Of a stretch of 64,000 nt of DNA, positions 35,264 through 45,780 are shown piece after piece (the stretch's first letter is position 1; each line of letters begins with the position of its first letter). The position numbers and the translations under genes were made by a program. Origin of the DNA: Azospirillum agricola (GTDB taxonomy: Bacteria; Pseudomonadota; Alphaproteobacteria; Azospirillales; Azospirillaceae); NCBI RefSeq assembly GCF_017876095.1, contig NZ_JAGINM010000030.1, positions 1 to 64,000 on the forward strand, in the 5' to 3' direction. The notes below the pieces were generated by a model, which was given only the letters and a program-made list of their open reading frames with translations, made no database searches and had not been told where the DNA came from.

Positions 35264-36522
35264 GACTTCACCAGCGGGCAGCCGCCCTCCGCCAGCGGCC
35301 GCCACACCTGATCGGCCGGGATGACCTTGCGGACATGGTAGTAGTCCCAGGGATACTTGGATTCGTCGGGCTTCTTGACCTCGAACAGGTACATGTCGTG
35401 CAGCTTGCGGCCGTCGACGCGGATCGAGCCCTTGCCGAAGAGCGGGTCGTCGGTGGGGGTGGCCTTCATCTTCTCGACGACCGCCTTGCCGTCGGCGGAC
35501 CCGCCCGCCGCCTCGGCGGCGCGCAGGTAATGCAGCACCGAGGCGTAGGCGCCGGCCTGGAGCGCGCTGGGGTGGCGGCCGCCGTTGCGCTCCGCGAAGC
35601 GTTTGCTCCAGGCGCGGGTCTGCTCGTTCAGATCCCAGTAGAAGGCTTCGGTGAATTGCAGCCCCTGCACCACCGGCAGGCCGAGCGCGTGGACGTCGTT
35701 GATGTACAGCACGGTGGCGACGAGCCGCTGGCCGCCGCCGGTGACGCCGAACTCGACCGCCTGCTTGATCGAGTTGATGGTGTCGCCGCCGGCGTTGATC
35801 AGCCCGATGACCTGTGCCTTCGACGCCTGGGCCTGGAGCAGGAAGGAAGCGAAATCCTGCGTGTTCAGCGGCGTCCGCACGCCGCCCAGCACCTGCCCGC
35901 CGCTCTTGGCGACGACGTTCCTGACGTCCTGCTCCATCGCGTGGCCGAAGGCGTAGTCGGCCGTCAGGGTGAACCAGGTCTTGCCGCCCGACCCGACGAC
36001 GGCGGTCGCCGTGCCGGTGGCCAGCGAGTAGGTGTCGTAGGTCCAATGGATGGTGTTGGGCGAGCAGCTCTTGCCGGTGAGGTCGGAGGAGGACGGGCCC
36101 GACGCCAGCATCACCTTGTTCTTGTCGCGGACGATGTTGCCGACCGCCAGCGCCACCGCCGAGTTGGGCACGTCGACGATGACGTCGACGCCGTTGCGGT
36201 CGATCCACTCCCGCGCGGTCGACGCCGCGATGTCGGCCTTGTTCAGATGGTCGGCGCTGATCACCTCGATGGGCCGTGTCTTGCGGCCGGCGGTGAAATC
36301 CTCGATCGCCATCTGCACCGCGCTGATCGATCCGTTGCCCGTCACGTCGGCGTAGAGGCTGGACATGTCGGTCAGCACGCCGATCCTCAACGGCCCCGTC
36401 TGCTGCGGCGCCGGCTGTTGCGCCTGCGCGCCGACGGCGGCGAGGCAGGCCGCGCCGAAGGCGGAGGCCAGGATGGTCCGGCGCGGCATCGTCATGCGTC
36501 CTGTCAGGCGTTTCCTGGTCAT
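35260..36522 (-). CDS. Periplasmic binding protein, branched-chain amino-acid/carboxylate type
   Basis: 420 residues with a signal peptide (hydrophobic stretch ~12-32, cut near AQAQQ) and the type I periplasmic binding fold: GVLTDMSSLYADVTG, DVIVDVPNSAVALAV, FTLTADYAFGH, and an end at CPLVKS. ATG at 36522 has GGGAGG six nt upstream. This family usually serves LivFGHM-type importers, yet no permease or ATPase gene is adjacent, so it either shares a transporter encoded elsewhere or works as a sensor. Its companions suggest an aromatic or alpha-hydroxy acid as ligand. Confidence 0.87.
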   Translation of the reverse strand: MTRKRLTGRMTMPRRTILASAFGAACLAAVGAQAQQPAPQQTGPLRIGVLTDMSSLYADVTGNGSISAVQMAIEDFTAGRKTRPIEVISADHLNKADIAASTAREWIDRNGVDVIVDVPNSAVALAVGNIVRDKNKVMLASGPSSSDLTGKSCSPNTIHWTYDTYSLATGTATAVVGSGGKTWFTLTADYAFGHAMEQDVRNVVAKSGGQVLGGVRTPLNTQDFASFLLQAQASKAQVIGLINAGGDTINSIKQAVEFGVTGGGQRLVATVLYINDVHALGLPVVQGLQFTEAFYWDLNEQTRAWSKRFAERNGGRHPSALQAGAYASVLHYLRAAEAAGGSADGKAVVEKMKATPTDDPLFGKGSIRVDGRKLHDMYLFEVKKPDESKYPWDYYHVRKVIPADQVWRPLAEGGCPLVKS

Positions 36523-36601
36523 TGTCGACCTCCCGATGATGCGGCGCCGCGTTGGAACCGAGCGCCGCGAGCGTTGATTCTGGGTGGGCGGGCGCGGCGG
36601 C

Positions 36602-37366
36602 TCAGGGAATGAGGCGCTTGAGCAGGCGCCGGTCCTCGACGGCGAAGCCGCCGCCATAGACGTCCGACACCATGAAATGCGCGCCGAGGATCTCCGGTTC
36701 GAGCGCGGCGATGGGATCGAACTCCGAGGGGTGGAGCGTCATCGTCACCCGTCCCGGCCGCGGCGGTGAGTATTCGAGCGGCGTGCGGCGGTAGACGACG
36801 TCGGCGTAGACCGGCTCCGGCCGTTCGGGATGGGGAACGCGGCGGACATGGATCTCGCCGGCCGGCTGCTCGTCCCCGTCGACCAGCCGGACGAGCGGGG
36901 CGCCGTCGTCGGGGGTGAAGCGGAAATCGGCCAGCGGGGTGCCGCGCCGCCGGACCCAGCCCTCGACCGAACCGTCGGTGCCCTCCTCGAAGCGGTGGGT
37001 GGCGTCCTTCTTGGTGTAGCCGAAGATCTCGCGGCCCGCCGCGATGCCCATGGGGTCGGTGCAGTACATGAAGATGTGGGTCTGGGTGAACAGACCCTCG
37101 CAGCGGACCGGCACGGTGACCATCAAATCGAACATGGCGCCGGCGTGCAGCGCCAGCGTGTGGCCCGGCGACAGCATGAAGCGGAAGGCGACGCGGTCGT
37201 TGACCAGATCGAACGGCGTGTCGGCAAGCAGCGCCTCCACCTTCGACCGCTCCACCCGCGTCACCACCTCCAGCGTGCGCAGCGGGCATTCCCACTCCAG
37301 CGGGTAGGCCGGGGCGTAGGGCGGGTTGACCCCGCTGTTCGGGTGCATCTTGTACTTGCCAAACAT
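36602..37366 (-). CDS. Acetoacetate decarboxylase-like protein
   Basis: 254 residues, ADC superfamily beta-cone fold: FRFMLSPGHTLALHAG, THIFMYCTDPMGIAAGREIFGYTKKDA with the Lys pair of the ADC Schiff-base site, and a FRFTPDDGAP middle. The ATG at 37366 has AGGAAGGA upstream; the 270-residue version is less likely. Members decarboxylate or otherwise act on small keto acids, some without decarboxylase activity. Placed between the flavin dehydrogenase and the binding protein, it fits a keto-acid step. Confidence 0.82.
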   Translation of the reverse strand: MFGKYKMHPNSGVNPPYAPAYPLEWECPLRTLEVVTRVERSKVEALLADTPFDLVNDRVAFRFMLSPGHTLALHAGAMFDLMVTVPVRCEGLFTQTHIFMYCTDPMGIAAGREIFGYTKKDATHRFEEGTDGSVEGWVRRRGTPLADFRFTPDDGAPLVRLVDGDEQPAGEIHVRRVPHPERPEPVYADVVYRRTPLEYSPPRPGRVTMTLHPSEFDPIAALEPEILGAHFMVSDVYGGGFAVEDRRLLKRLIP

Positions 37367-37432
37367 CTCGCTTCCTTCCTTCGGGCCCCCCTTGGCGGGG
37401 CAGCTGTGACGCATGTGATGAAGTGATCGGGC

Positions 37433-38599
37433 TCAGGCCGCCGGCCGGTCGCGGCGCATCAGGATTGCGCCGTCGACGGCCTGGATGTCGGTGACGCCGC
37501 ACAGCCCCATGGTGAGGTCGAGCTCGCGGTGGAGGATCTCCAGGCAGCGGGTCACGCCGGCCTCGCCCATGGCGCCAAGCCCGTACAGGAACGAGCGTCC
37601 GATCAGCACGCCCTTCGCCCCGAGCGCCACCGCCTTGAGGACGTCCTGGCCGGAGCGGACGCCGCTGTCGAACAGCACCTCGACGCGCCGGCCGACCGCC
37701 TCGGCAATGTCGGGCAGCACGGCGATGGTCGAGGGCGCGCCGTCGAGCTGCCGGCCGCCATGGTTGGACACCACCACGGCGTCGGCGCCGCTCTCGGCCG
37801 CCGCCAGCGCGTCGTCGCGATCCATGATGCCCTTCACGATCAGCTTTCCCGTCCAGATCGACCGCAGCCAGCGCACGTCCTCCCAGCTCAGCGTCGGGTC
37901 GAACTGCTGGCTGACCCAGCCGGCGAGCGAGGAGACGTCGGTGACCCCGTCGACATGGCCGACGATGTTGCCGAAGCTGCGCCGCCGGGTCCGCAACATG
38001 CCCAGGCACCAGCGCGGCTTGGTCGCCAGATCCAGCAGGTTGCGCAGGGTCGGCTTGGGCGGAGTCGACAGCCCGTTCTTCAAATCCTTGTGCCGCTGCC
38101 CCTGGATCTGGAGGTCGAGGGTGACGACGAGCGCCGAGCATCCCGCGTCCCGCGCGCGGGCGACGAGGCGCTCGATGAAGGCGCGGTCCTTCATCACGTA
38201 GAGCTGGAACCAGAAGGGCCGGCTGGTGTGCGCCGCCACGTCCTCGATTGAGCAGATGCTCATGGTCGACAGGGTGAAGGGCACGCCGAAGCGTTCGGCC
38301 GCCCGTGCCGCCAGGATCTCGCCGTCGGCGTGCTGCATGCCGGTCAGTCCGGTGGGGGCGATGGCGACCGGCATCGACACCGGCTCGCCCAGCATCCGGC
38401 TGGCCAGGGACCGCCCGGCGATGGGGACGCCGACGCGCTGGCGCAGCGGAATTTCGGACAGCGCCTCGCTGTTGGCGCGGTAGGTGCGCTCGGTCCAGGA
38501 CCCGCAATCCACATAGTCGTAGAACATGCGGGGCACCCGTCGCCGCGCCAGAAGGCGCAGGTCCTCGATGCATGTGATGACCGGTTCGGATGACGCCAT
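37433..38599 (-). CDS. FMN-dependent alpha-hydroxy-acid dehydrogenase (LldD family)
   Basis: 388 residues, TIM-barrel flavoenzyme: FYDYVDCGSWTERT, VPIAGRSL, FTLSTMSICSIEDVA, PFWFQLYVMKDR, KGIMDRDDALAA and the active-site His/Arg in VSNHGGRQLDGAPSTI, then GRSFLYGLGA. It would oxidise an L-alpha-hydroxy acid to its keto acid. First gene of the five-gene minus-strand operon (then ADC-like, binding protein, SDR, FAA hydrolase). The ATG has AGGATGAGGA upstream, and the GntR-type dyad sits ~120 nt upstream. Confidence 0.9.
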   Translation of the reverse strand: MASSEPVITCIEDLRLLARRRVPRMFYDYVDCGSWTERTYRANSEALSEIPLRQRVGVPIAGRSLASRMLGEPVSMPVAIAPTGLTGMQHADGEILAARAAERFGVPFTLSTMSICSIEDVAAHTSRPFWFQLYVMKDRAFIERLVARARDAGCSALVVTLDLQIQGQRHKDLKNGLSTPPKPTLRNLLDLATKPRWCLGMLRTRRRSFGNIVGHVDGVTDVSSLAGWVSQQFDPTLSWEDVRWLRSIWTGKLIVKGIMDRDDALAAAESGADAVVVSNHGGRQLDGAPSTIAVLPDIAEAVGRRVEVLFDSGVRSGQDVLKAVALGAKGVLIGRSFLYGLGAMGEAGVTRCLEILHRELDLTMGLCGVTDIQAVDGAILMRRDRPAA

Positions 38600-38720
38600 G
38601 TCCTCATCCTGCAAGTTGCGCGAAGCCACGCGCCGAGGGCGGTGCCGGGCACCGGCGACGGCGGCCGTGGAGGTTCGGTCGTTGGATCGGGCCGTCGTTT
38701 CGCGAGGCGGCGCGCTCGTG

Positions 38721-38742
38721 CGTACATTGCATCCAAAGTACG
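38721..38742. promoter_or_regulatory. GntR-type operator, copy 2
   Basis: CGTACATTG-CATC-CAAAGTACG; the two 9-bp arms are complementary at 8 of 9 positions. It lies in the promoter region of the dehydrogenase operon. The right 15 bases recur exactly upstream of the FCD-GntR gene at 32443. Just right of it, ATGCAA at 38751 pairs with TTGCAT at 38727. Confidence 0.65.
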
Positions 38743-38851
38743 TTTCTAAAATGCAACGCCCTTCCGCCGCTGTCAACCGATTCCGTTGGGATGACGGACG
38801 ATGCGGCGTGCCGCCTTTACAGGCCCGGCCCGATGGCCTTATCTGCGGGGC

Positions 38852-40318
38852 ATGGACCGCCGCCGGCTTCAGTCTTCCAGGACGCTCCGCGAGGAGCCGC
38901 CCTTCCACCGCGCCGGGCGGTGCGGCGGATGGCTGCGCGGGGTCGCGGCCGTCGCGGCGGTGCTTCTGCTGCCCGCGCCGGCCGCCCTCGGCCAGGAGGG
39001 GGCCGCGGCCGTCACGGTGCTCACCTCCTATCCGGCCAGCTTCTACGAGCCGGTGCGCGAGGCGTTCGAGCAGGCGCATCCCGACCGGCGCCTCCGTGTC
39101 GTCAACACCAAGACGACGGCGGCCATCACCCAGTTGCAGGACCGCGCGGGGGAGGAGGTCGACGTCTTCTGGGCCTCCGCTCCCGACGCCTTCGAGGTGC
39201 TGAAGGCGGCGGGGCTGCTGGCACCCGTCGTGTCGCGGCCGACCGGCGCGCCGGCGACCGTCGGCAACCAGCCGATCGACGATCCGGACGGCGCCTATCT
39301 CGGTTTCGCGCTGTCGGGCTATGGGCTGGTCTGGGATCAGCCCTATCTCGACCGGCACGGGATCGCCGCCCCGCGCGGCTGGGAGGACCTGCGGCGGTCC
39401 GGCTACGCCCGCCATCTCGGCATCACGGCGCCCTCGCGGTCCGGCACCATGCATCTGATGGTGGAGACGGTGCTGCAACTCCATGGCTGGGAGCGCGGCT
39501 GGGCGACGTGGCTTGAGATCGCCGGCAACCTCGCCACGGTGACGGCGCGCAGTTACGGCGTGGTCGAGGGGGTCGCCCGGGGCCGCTTCGGCATCGGGCT
39601 GGCCATCGACTTCCTGGGCCAGGGGACGGAGCAGAGGGCGGGCCAGGGGACGGAACCGGGAGAGGCGGCCGGCGGTGGCCTGCGCTTCGCCTATCCGGCC
39701 GACAGCGTGTTCCTGCCGGCCAGCGTGGCGGTCCTGCGCGGCGCCCCCAACCCGGACGGGGCCGGAGCCTTCATCGATTTCCTGCTGTCGCCCGCTGGGC
39801 AGGCGCTGATGCTGCGCCCCGACATCGGCCGCCTGCCGGTGAGCCCCGCCGCATACGCCGCCGCGCCGGCGGGCTATCCCAACCCCTACGCGCGGGAGAC
39901 CGGCGACGATCTCTTCCTCTTCGACCGCGCCTTGTCCAGCCGCCGCTACGAGCTGGTCAACCGGCTGTTCGACGAGCTGATCACCTTCCGGGTGAGGACG
40001 CTCAACCGGGTCTGGCAACTGATCCACGAGGGCGAGAGCCGGCTGGCCGCCTCCCCCGACCCGGTGGCGCGCGACCTGCTGCGCGCGGCCCGCGCGGCGG
40101 CCACCGCCGTTCCCGTCGACGCCGCCCAGGCCGTCGATCCGGCCTTCTCCGCGCCGTTGCGCCGGCCGTCGCGCGGGGTGCCCGTTTCGGCGCGGCAGGG
40201 CGAGTTGGAAGCCGAATGGCGGGCCTTCTCGAAGAGCCGGCTGGACACGGCGCTGTCGGCCGCCGAACGCGCGCTGGTGATCCTTCGCGTGGCGGCCGGC
40301 GAGGGAGGCTGGCCGTGA
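38852..40318 (+). CDS. PgtC-like periplasmic binding protein of a sensor system
   Basis: 488 residues with a signal peptide (GWLRGVAAVAAVLLLPAPAA, cut before QEG). ABC type-1 extracellular binding fold: VTVLTSYPASFYEP, VFWASAPDAFEVL, APSRSGTMHLMVETV, and an extra C-terminal helical stretch of ~100 residues. It is a clear paralogue of the importer's binding protein at 44352. Its stop overlaps the kinase GTG, as in PgtC-PgtB systems, where this protein presents the ligand to the kinase instead of the permease. A start at 38801 would only lengthen the leader. Confidence 0.85.
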   Translation: MDRRRLQSSRTLREEPPFHRAGRCGGWLRGVAAVAAVLLLPAPAALGQEGAAAVTVLTSYPASFYEPVREAFEQAHPDRRLRVVNTKTTAAITQLQDRAGEEVDVFWASAPDAFEVLKAAGLLAPVVSRPTGAPATVGNQPIDDPDGAYLGFALSGYGLVWDQPYLDRHGIAAPRGWEDLRRSGYARHLGITAPSRSGTMHLMVETVLQLHGWERGWATWLEIAGNLATVTARSYGVVEGVARGRFGIGLAIDFLGQGTEQRAGQGTEPGEAAGGGLRFAYPADSVFLPASVAVLRGAPNPDGAGAFIDFLLSPAGQALMLRPDIGRLPVSPAAYAAAPAGYPNPYARETGDDLFLFDRALSSRRYELVNRLFDELITFRVRTLNRVWQLIHEGESRLAASPDPVARDLLRAARAAATAVPVDAAQAVDPAFSAPLRRPSRGVPVSARQGELEAEWRAFSKSRLDTALSAAERALVILRVAAGEGGWP

Positions 40319-42837
40319 GCGCCCCGGCGGCTGCGCCGGAGGGTGCGTTGGGGCCAGATGGTGTGTTGGGGCCGGATGGCGGGGTGGTGCCGGTGCGTTT
40401 CGGCATCCGGGTCCGCCTGTTCCTGGCCTTCGTCGCGGTGGCGGTGCTGTCGGTGGCGGCCTGCGCGCTCGGCTGGCTGTCCTACGACCGGCTGGGCGGC
40501 ACGCTGGACGAGTTCGCGGAAAGCCATCTGCCGGCGCTGGGCCTCGCGGCGAGGCTGGCGGAGGAGGGCGGCGCCATCATCGCCACCGCTCCCATCCTGG
40601 CCGGCAGCCGGACCGAGGCCGAGATGGACGCGATCCGCGACGCGCTCGGCCGCCGCCTGACCGCGCTGCGGGCGCTGACGGACGCCATCGAGGGCGGGGT
40701 GCCCGGCCTGCGCCCGGTGGTGGACGCGCTCGGCCGCAACCTGTCGGCGCTGGACGGCACGGTGCGCCACCGGCTGGCGCTCGCCCGCCGCAACCAGGAG
40801 GCCGTCGAACGGCTGCGCTGGCTGCACGCCGACTTCCTCGACGAGATCGAGCCGCTGGTGGCCGACGCCCGCTTCAACATCCAGAGCGCGCTGGCGACGG
40901 TCGCAAGCGGGAAGCCCTCCGACGGCGCGGTCCGCACGCTCCGCGAGGAGAATCGGCGCAGCGAGGCGGTATTGCAGATCGGCGCCAACGGCAACCTCGC
41001 GGTCGGGCTGATCGCGCGGGCGGCGACGCTCGCCACCGCCGAGACGCTGGACGACAACGCCGGCTTCCTCGACGAGACCGCCGACCGGCTTCAGCGCGAC
41101 CTCGCGGCGCTGGCCGACTGGGCGGACGGGGTGACGCTGGGGCAACTGGTGACGCAGCTTCTCGACCTCGCGAGCGGGGCCGACGGCGGCGTGCCGGCGC
41201 TGCGCCGGGAGGAGCTGGAAACCGCCGCGCGCGGGCAGGCCCTGCTGGCCGAGAACCGGGACATCGTGGCGCAACTGAACGGGCTGATCGCCCGGCAGGT
41301 CCAGGCGGTGGAGAGCGATTCCCGCGCCGCCGCCGCGCGCTCCGCCCAGGCCATCGCCTTCGGCCGCTCCGCCCTTCTGGCGAGCGCCGTGGTCAGCCTG
41401 CTGGTGGCGGTGCTGGTGGCGTGGCTTTACGTCAACCGCAACCTGATCTCCCGCCTGACCCGGCTGGGCGACGCCGCCCGCGCCATCGCCGCCGGGGATC
41501 TGAAGGCCGACATCCCGTTGGGCGGGCGCGACGAGCTGTCGGAGATGGCGGCGGCCCTGCTGGTCTTCCGCGACACCGCCGTCGCGGTGGAGGAGGCGAA
41601 CGCCCAGGCGATCATCGACAACGCCCAGGCCGGGCTGGCGATCACCGACGGGGAGGGCGTCATCGAGTTCGTCAACCCGCTCGCCGCCGCCCTGATCGCG
41701 CCGCCGCCCGGCGCCCGGAACGGGGAGGGCGGGGGTGCCGCCCGCCTCGCCGACCATCTGGACGCGGAGGGCGCGGCCCGTGTCGCGGCCTTCTTCGCCG
41801 CCCAGTCGTCCATCCAGGCGTCCCTCCAGGCCTCCGCCGGTTCCGAGGGTGTCGCGCCCGCCCTGTCCATCCTGGTCAGCGGGCGGCGTCCGGACGGCGG
41901 GGCGGTGCCGGTGCAGGTCGGCGTCCGCCCCTTCTGGCGCCGCCAGCGGCAGCGCTTCATCGTCACCCTGACCGACATGACCGAGCGGCTGGAGGCCCAG
42001 CATGTCCTGGAACGCACGGTGCGGGAGCGCACCGCCGACCTCCGGGCCACCAACGACCGGCTGGAGCGCGCCATCGCCGAGCACCAGCGCACCGAGCGCG
42101 AGCTGCGCGAGGCGCAGGCGGAGCTGGTGCAGGCCGGCAAGCTGGCGGCGCTCGGCCAGCTCGCCGCCGGGGTCGGGCACGAATTGAACCAGCCGCTCGC
42201 CGCTATCCGCTCCTACGCCCACAACGGGCGCAAGCTGATCGGGCTGGGCCGGGTCGATGAGGCCGACGGCAACCTGGGCAAGATCGCCGACCTGACGGCC
42301 CGCATGGCGAACATCACCAACCACCTGAAGCGTTTCGCCCGGCGTCCCGACAGCCGGCTGGGCGCGGTGGAGCTGGAGCCGGTGATCCGGGGCGCCCTGT
42401 CGCTGTTCGGCAACCGGCTGCGCGAGGAGGCGGTCGGCTTCGAGCTGGCTCTGCCCGACGCCGAGTCCGGGGGCCCCTTGCGGGTCCGCGCCGAGGAGGT
42501 CCGGCTGGAGCAGGTGCTGGTCAACCTGCTGAGCAACGCGCTGGACGCCGTGGCCGGCGCGCCGGTCCGCCGCATCCTGGTCCGCGCCGAGGCGGTGGAG
42601 GATGGGGAGGAGGGGGGCGCCGTCCGCATCGAGGTGCGCGACAGCGGCCCCGGTATCGCCGCCGATCCGGTCGGGCAGATCTTCGATCCCTTCTTCACCA
42701 CCAAGCCGGTGGGGACGGGGTTGGGGCTCGGCCTGTCGATCTCGTACAACATCGTCCGCGACTTCGGCGGCGTGCTGTCGGTGGCCGAGAGCGGCCCCGG
42801 CGGAACCGCCTTCGTCCTCACCCTGACCCGCGCGTGA
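40315..42837 (+). CDS. PgtB/DctB-like membrane sensor histidine kinase
   Basis: 840 residues from a GTG overlapping the previous stop, with GGGAGG upstream. Helix 1 at ~30-55, a ~310-residue periplasmic helical region, helix 2 at ~365-385, HAMP (RLGDAARAIAAGDLK), a PAS-like segment (~430-560), coiled coil, HisKA with GVGHELNQPLAAI (His622) and HATPase with FFTTKPVGTGLGLGLS. It should pass the signal from the PgtC-like binding protein to the downstream sigma54 activator. Confidence 0.88.
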   Translation: MSAPAAAPEGALGPDGVLGPDGGVVPVRFGIRVRLFLAFVAVAVLSVAACALGWLSYDRLGGTLDEFAESHLPALGLAARLAEEGGAIIATAPILAGSRTEAEMDAIRDALGRRLTALRALTDAIEGGVPGLRPVVDALGRNLSALDGTVRHRLALARRNQEAVERLRWLHADFLDEIEPLVADARFNIQSALATVASGKPSDGAVRTLREENRRSEAVLQIGANGNLAVGLIARAATLATAETLDDNAGFLDETADRLQRDLAALADWADGVTLGQLVTQLLDLASGADGGVPALRREELETAARGQALLAENRDIVAQLNGLIARQVQAVESDSRAAAARSAQAIAFGRSALLASAVVSLLVAVLVAWLYVNRNLISRLTRLGDAARAIAAGDLKADIPLGGRDELSEMAAALLVFRDTAVAVEEANAQAIIDNAQAGLAITDGEGVIEFVNPLAAALIAPPPGARNGEGGGAARLADHLDAEGAARVAAFFAAQSSIQASLQASAGSEGVAPALSILVSGRRPDGGAVPVQVGVRPFWRRQRQRFIVTLTDMTERLEAQHVLERTVRERTADLRATNDRLERAIAEHQRTERELREAQAELVQAGKLAALGQLAAGVGHELNQPLAAIRSYAHNGRKLIGLGRVDEADGNLGKIADLTARMANITNHLKRFARRPDSRLGAVELEPVIRGALSLFGNRLREEAVGFELALPDAESGGPLRVRAEEVRLEQVLVNLLSNALDAVAGAPVRRILVRAEAVEDGEEGGAVRIEVRDSGPGIAADPVGQIFDPFFTTKPVGTGLGLGLSISYNIVRDFGGVLSVAESGPGGTAFVLTLTRA

Positions 42838-42848
42838 AAGCCTCTGCC

Positions 42849-44186
<1,338 letters not shown>

Positions 44187-44271
44187 GAGGATCGGGCGCG
44201 GGGATGTTCCCCGCGTTACCCAGCCTCGCCCGCCGATGTTTCCGTCCTGACCCATCGACGCCGCCCGAAGC

Positions 44272-44289
44272 CCGGCCGTGCAAGGCCGG
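44272..44289. promoter_or_regulatory. Dyad upstream of the sigma54 promoter
   Basis: CCGGCC / GGCCGG around GTGCAA. It could be an activator site or a weak hairpin after the regulator gene; it is close to the -24 element (7 nt), which is nearer than typical enhancers, so a termination role is also possible. Confidence 0.35.
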
Positions 44290-44295
44290 AACGTC

Positions 44296-44311
44296 TGGCA
44301 TGCCGATTGCT
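44296..44311 (+). promoter_or_regulatory. Sigma54 (-24/-12) promoter
   Basis: TGGCAT-GCCGA-TTGCT matches the consensus TGGCAC-N5-TTGCT except one base, with the required GG-N10-GC spacing. It lies 41 nt upstream of the importer binding-protein ATG and downstream of a sigma54-activator gene. Confidence 0.85.
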
Positions 44312-44351
44312 GAATGGGCGAGCATAAGACATCGAGGGGAGGACAACACCC

Positions 44352-45707
44352 ATGCTTCGCACCACGCGCACCCTGCGCAACGCCGCCGCCGCCCTGGCCG
44401 TCCTGCTGCTGTCCGGCGCCGCCGCCTTCGCGGAAGATCCCAGCGGCAAGCTGGTCATCGTCACCTCCTTCCCGAAGGACATGACGACCGCCTTCCAGCA
44501 GGCCTACCAGAAGGCCAACCCCAAGGTCACCGTCGAGATCCTGAACCGCAACACCAACGCGGGCGTGAAGTATCTCCAGGAGACCGCGTCGAACAACGGC
44601 GTCGACCTGTTCTGGGCGTCCGCCCCCGACGCCTTCGAGGTGCTGAAGGGCGCCGGGCTGCTCCAGCCCTACAAGCCCAAGGTGGAGGGCATTCCTGAGA
44701 AGGTCGGCGCCTACCCGGTCAACGATCCCGAGGGCATGTACGCCGGCTTCGCCGCGTCGGGCTACGGCATCATGTGGAACAGCCGCTACATGAAGGCCAA
44801 CGACCTGCCGGTTCCCAAGGAATGGGCCGACCTGACCAAGGCGGTCTATTACGACCACGTCGCGATCTCCGCCCCGTCGCGCTCGGGCACGACGCACCTG
44901 ACCATCGAGACGATCCTCCAGGGCGAGGGCTGGGAAAAGGGCTGGCGCACCAACAAGGAGATGGCCGGCAACTACCGCACCATCACCGAGCGCAGCTTCG
45001 GCGTGCCCGACGGCGTGAATTCCGGCGCCTTCGGCGTCGGCATCGTCATCGACTTCTTCGCCCTGTCGTCGCAGGCCTCGGGCTTCCCGGTGGAGTTCGT
45101 CTATCCGACCGTCACCACCATCGTGCCGGCCAACGTCGGCGTCGTGAAGAACGCCCCCAACAAGGCCGCCGCCGAGGGCTTCGTCGACTTCCTGCTGTCG
45201 CCCAAGGGCCAGGAGGTCCTGCTGGAACCGGCGATCCGCCGCCTGCCGGTCAACCCCGTCACCTACGAGAAGGCGCCCGCCGGCTACCCCAACCCGTTCA
45301 AGGACACGTCGCTGGGCTCGCAGGTGAACTTCGACGTCAACGTCTCGCAGGCCCGCTACAACGTGGTGGACGCGCTGTTCGACCAGCTCGTCACCTTCCA
45401 GCTCGACGACCTCAAGGCGGCGACCCAGGCCATCCACAAGGCCGAGGCGGCACTCGCCAAGAAGCCCAACGACAAGGCCAAGGCCCTGCTGGCCGAGGCC
45501 CGCGATCTCGTCGCCGCCATGCCGGTGACGGCGGAGCAGGCCGCCGACCCGCAACTGGCCGGCGCCTTCACGGTGGAGCGCAAGTCGGCCAAGGACGCGG
45601 TGCCGGAACGCCAGGCGCAGGTCGAGCAGAAGTGGGCCGCCTTCGCCAAGGAGAATTACGCCAGCGCCCGCAAGAAGGCCGACGAGGCGCTGGCCCTGGC
45701 GCGCTGA
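44352..45707 (+). CDS. ABC importer periplasmic binding protein (phosphate-ester/organophosphate-type candidate)
   Basis: 451 residues; signal peptide ends at AAAFAEDP. Extracellular binding fold with LVIVTSFPKDMTTAF, VDLFWASAPDAFEVL and ISAPSRSGTTHLTIETIL, and a long C-terminal helical tail (KKPNDKAKALLAEARDL). The ATG has GGGGAGGA upstream. Paralogous to the sensor protein at 38852. It is transcribed from the sigma54 promoter ahead of the permease and ATPase. Databases tend to call this group 'iron' binding, but relatives bind phosphoglycerate, hexose-phosphates or aminoethylphosphonate, and the neighbouring phosphatases favour a phosphorylated ligand. Confidence 0.85.
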   Translation: MLRTTRTLRNAAAALAVLLLSGAAAFAEDPSGKLVIVTSFPKDMTTAFQQAYQKANPKVTVEILNRNTNAGVKYLQETASNNGVDLFWASAPDAFEVLKGAGLLQPYKPKVEGIPEKVGAYPVNDPEGMYAGFAASGYGIMWNSRYMKANDLPVPKEWADLTKAVYYDHVAISAPSRSGTTHLTIETILQGEGWEKGWRTNKEMAGNYRTITERSFGVPDGVNSGAFGVGIVIDFFALSSQASGFPVEFVYPTVTTIVPANVGVVKNAPNKAAAEGFVDFLLSPKGQEVLLEPAIRRLPVNPVTYEKAPAGYPNPFKDTSLGSQVNFDVNVSQARYNVVDALFDQLVTFQLDDLKAATQAIHKAEAALAKKPNDKAKALLAEARDLVAAMPVTAEQAADPQLAGAFTVERKSAKDAVPERQAQVEQKWAAFAKENYASARKKADEALALAR

Positions 45708-45726
45708 CGCTGGTGCGTCGAGCCTC

Positions 45727-45755
45727 GGGGGCGTCCTTCGGGCGTCCCCTTTTTT
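45727..45755 (+). terminator. Intrinsic terminator/attenuator between binding-protein and permease genes
   Basis: GC-rich hairpin (GGGGGCG / CGTCCCC with inner TCC/GGG) followed by six T. Placed between the binding protein and permease, it would make the binding protein transcript more abundant than the rest of the operon. Confidence 0.7.
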
Positions 45756-45780
45756 CTCCCCCAGCCCACGGGCCCAATCC

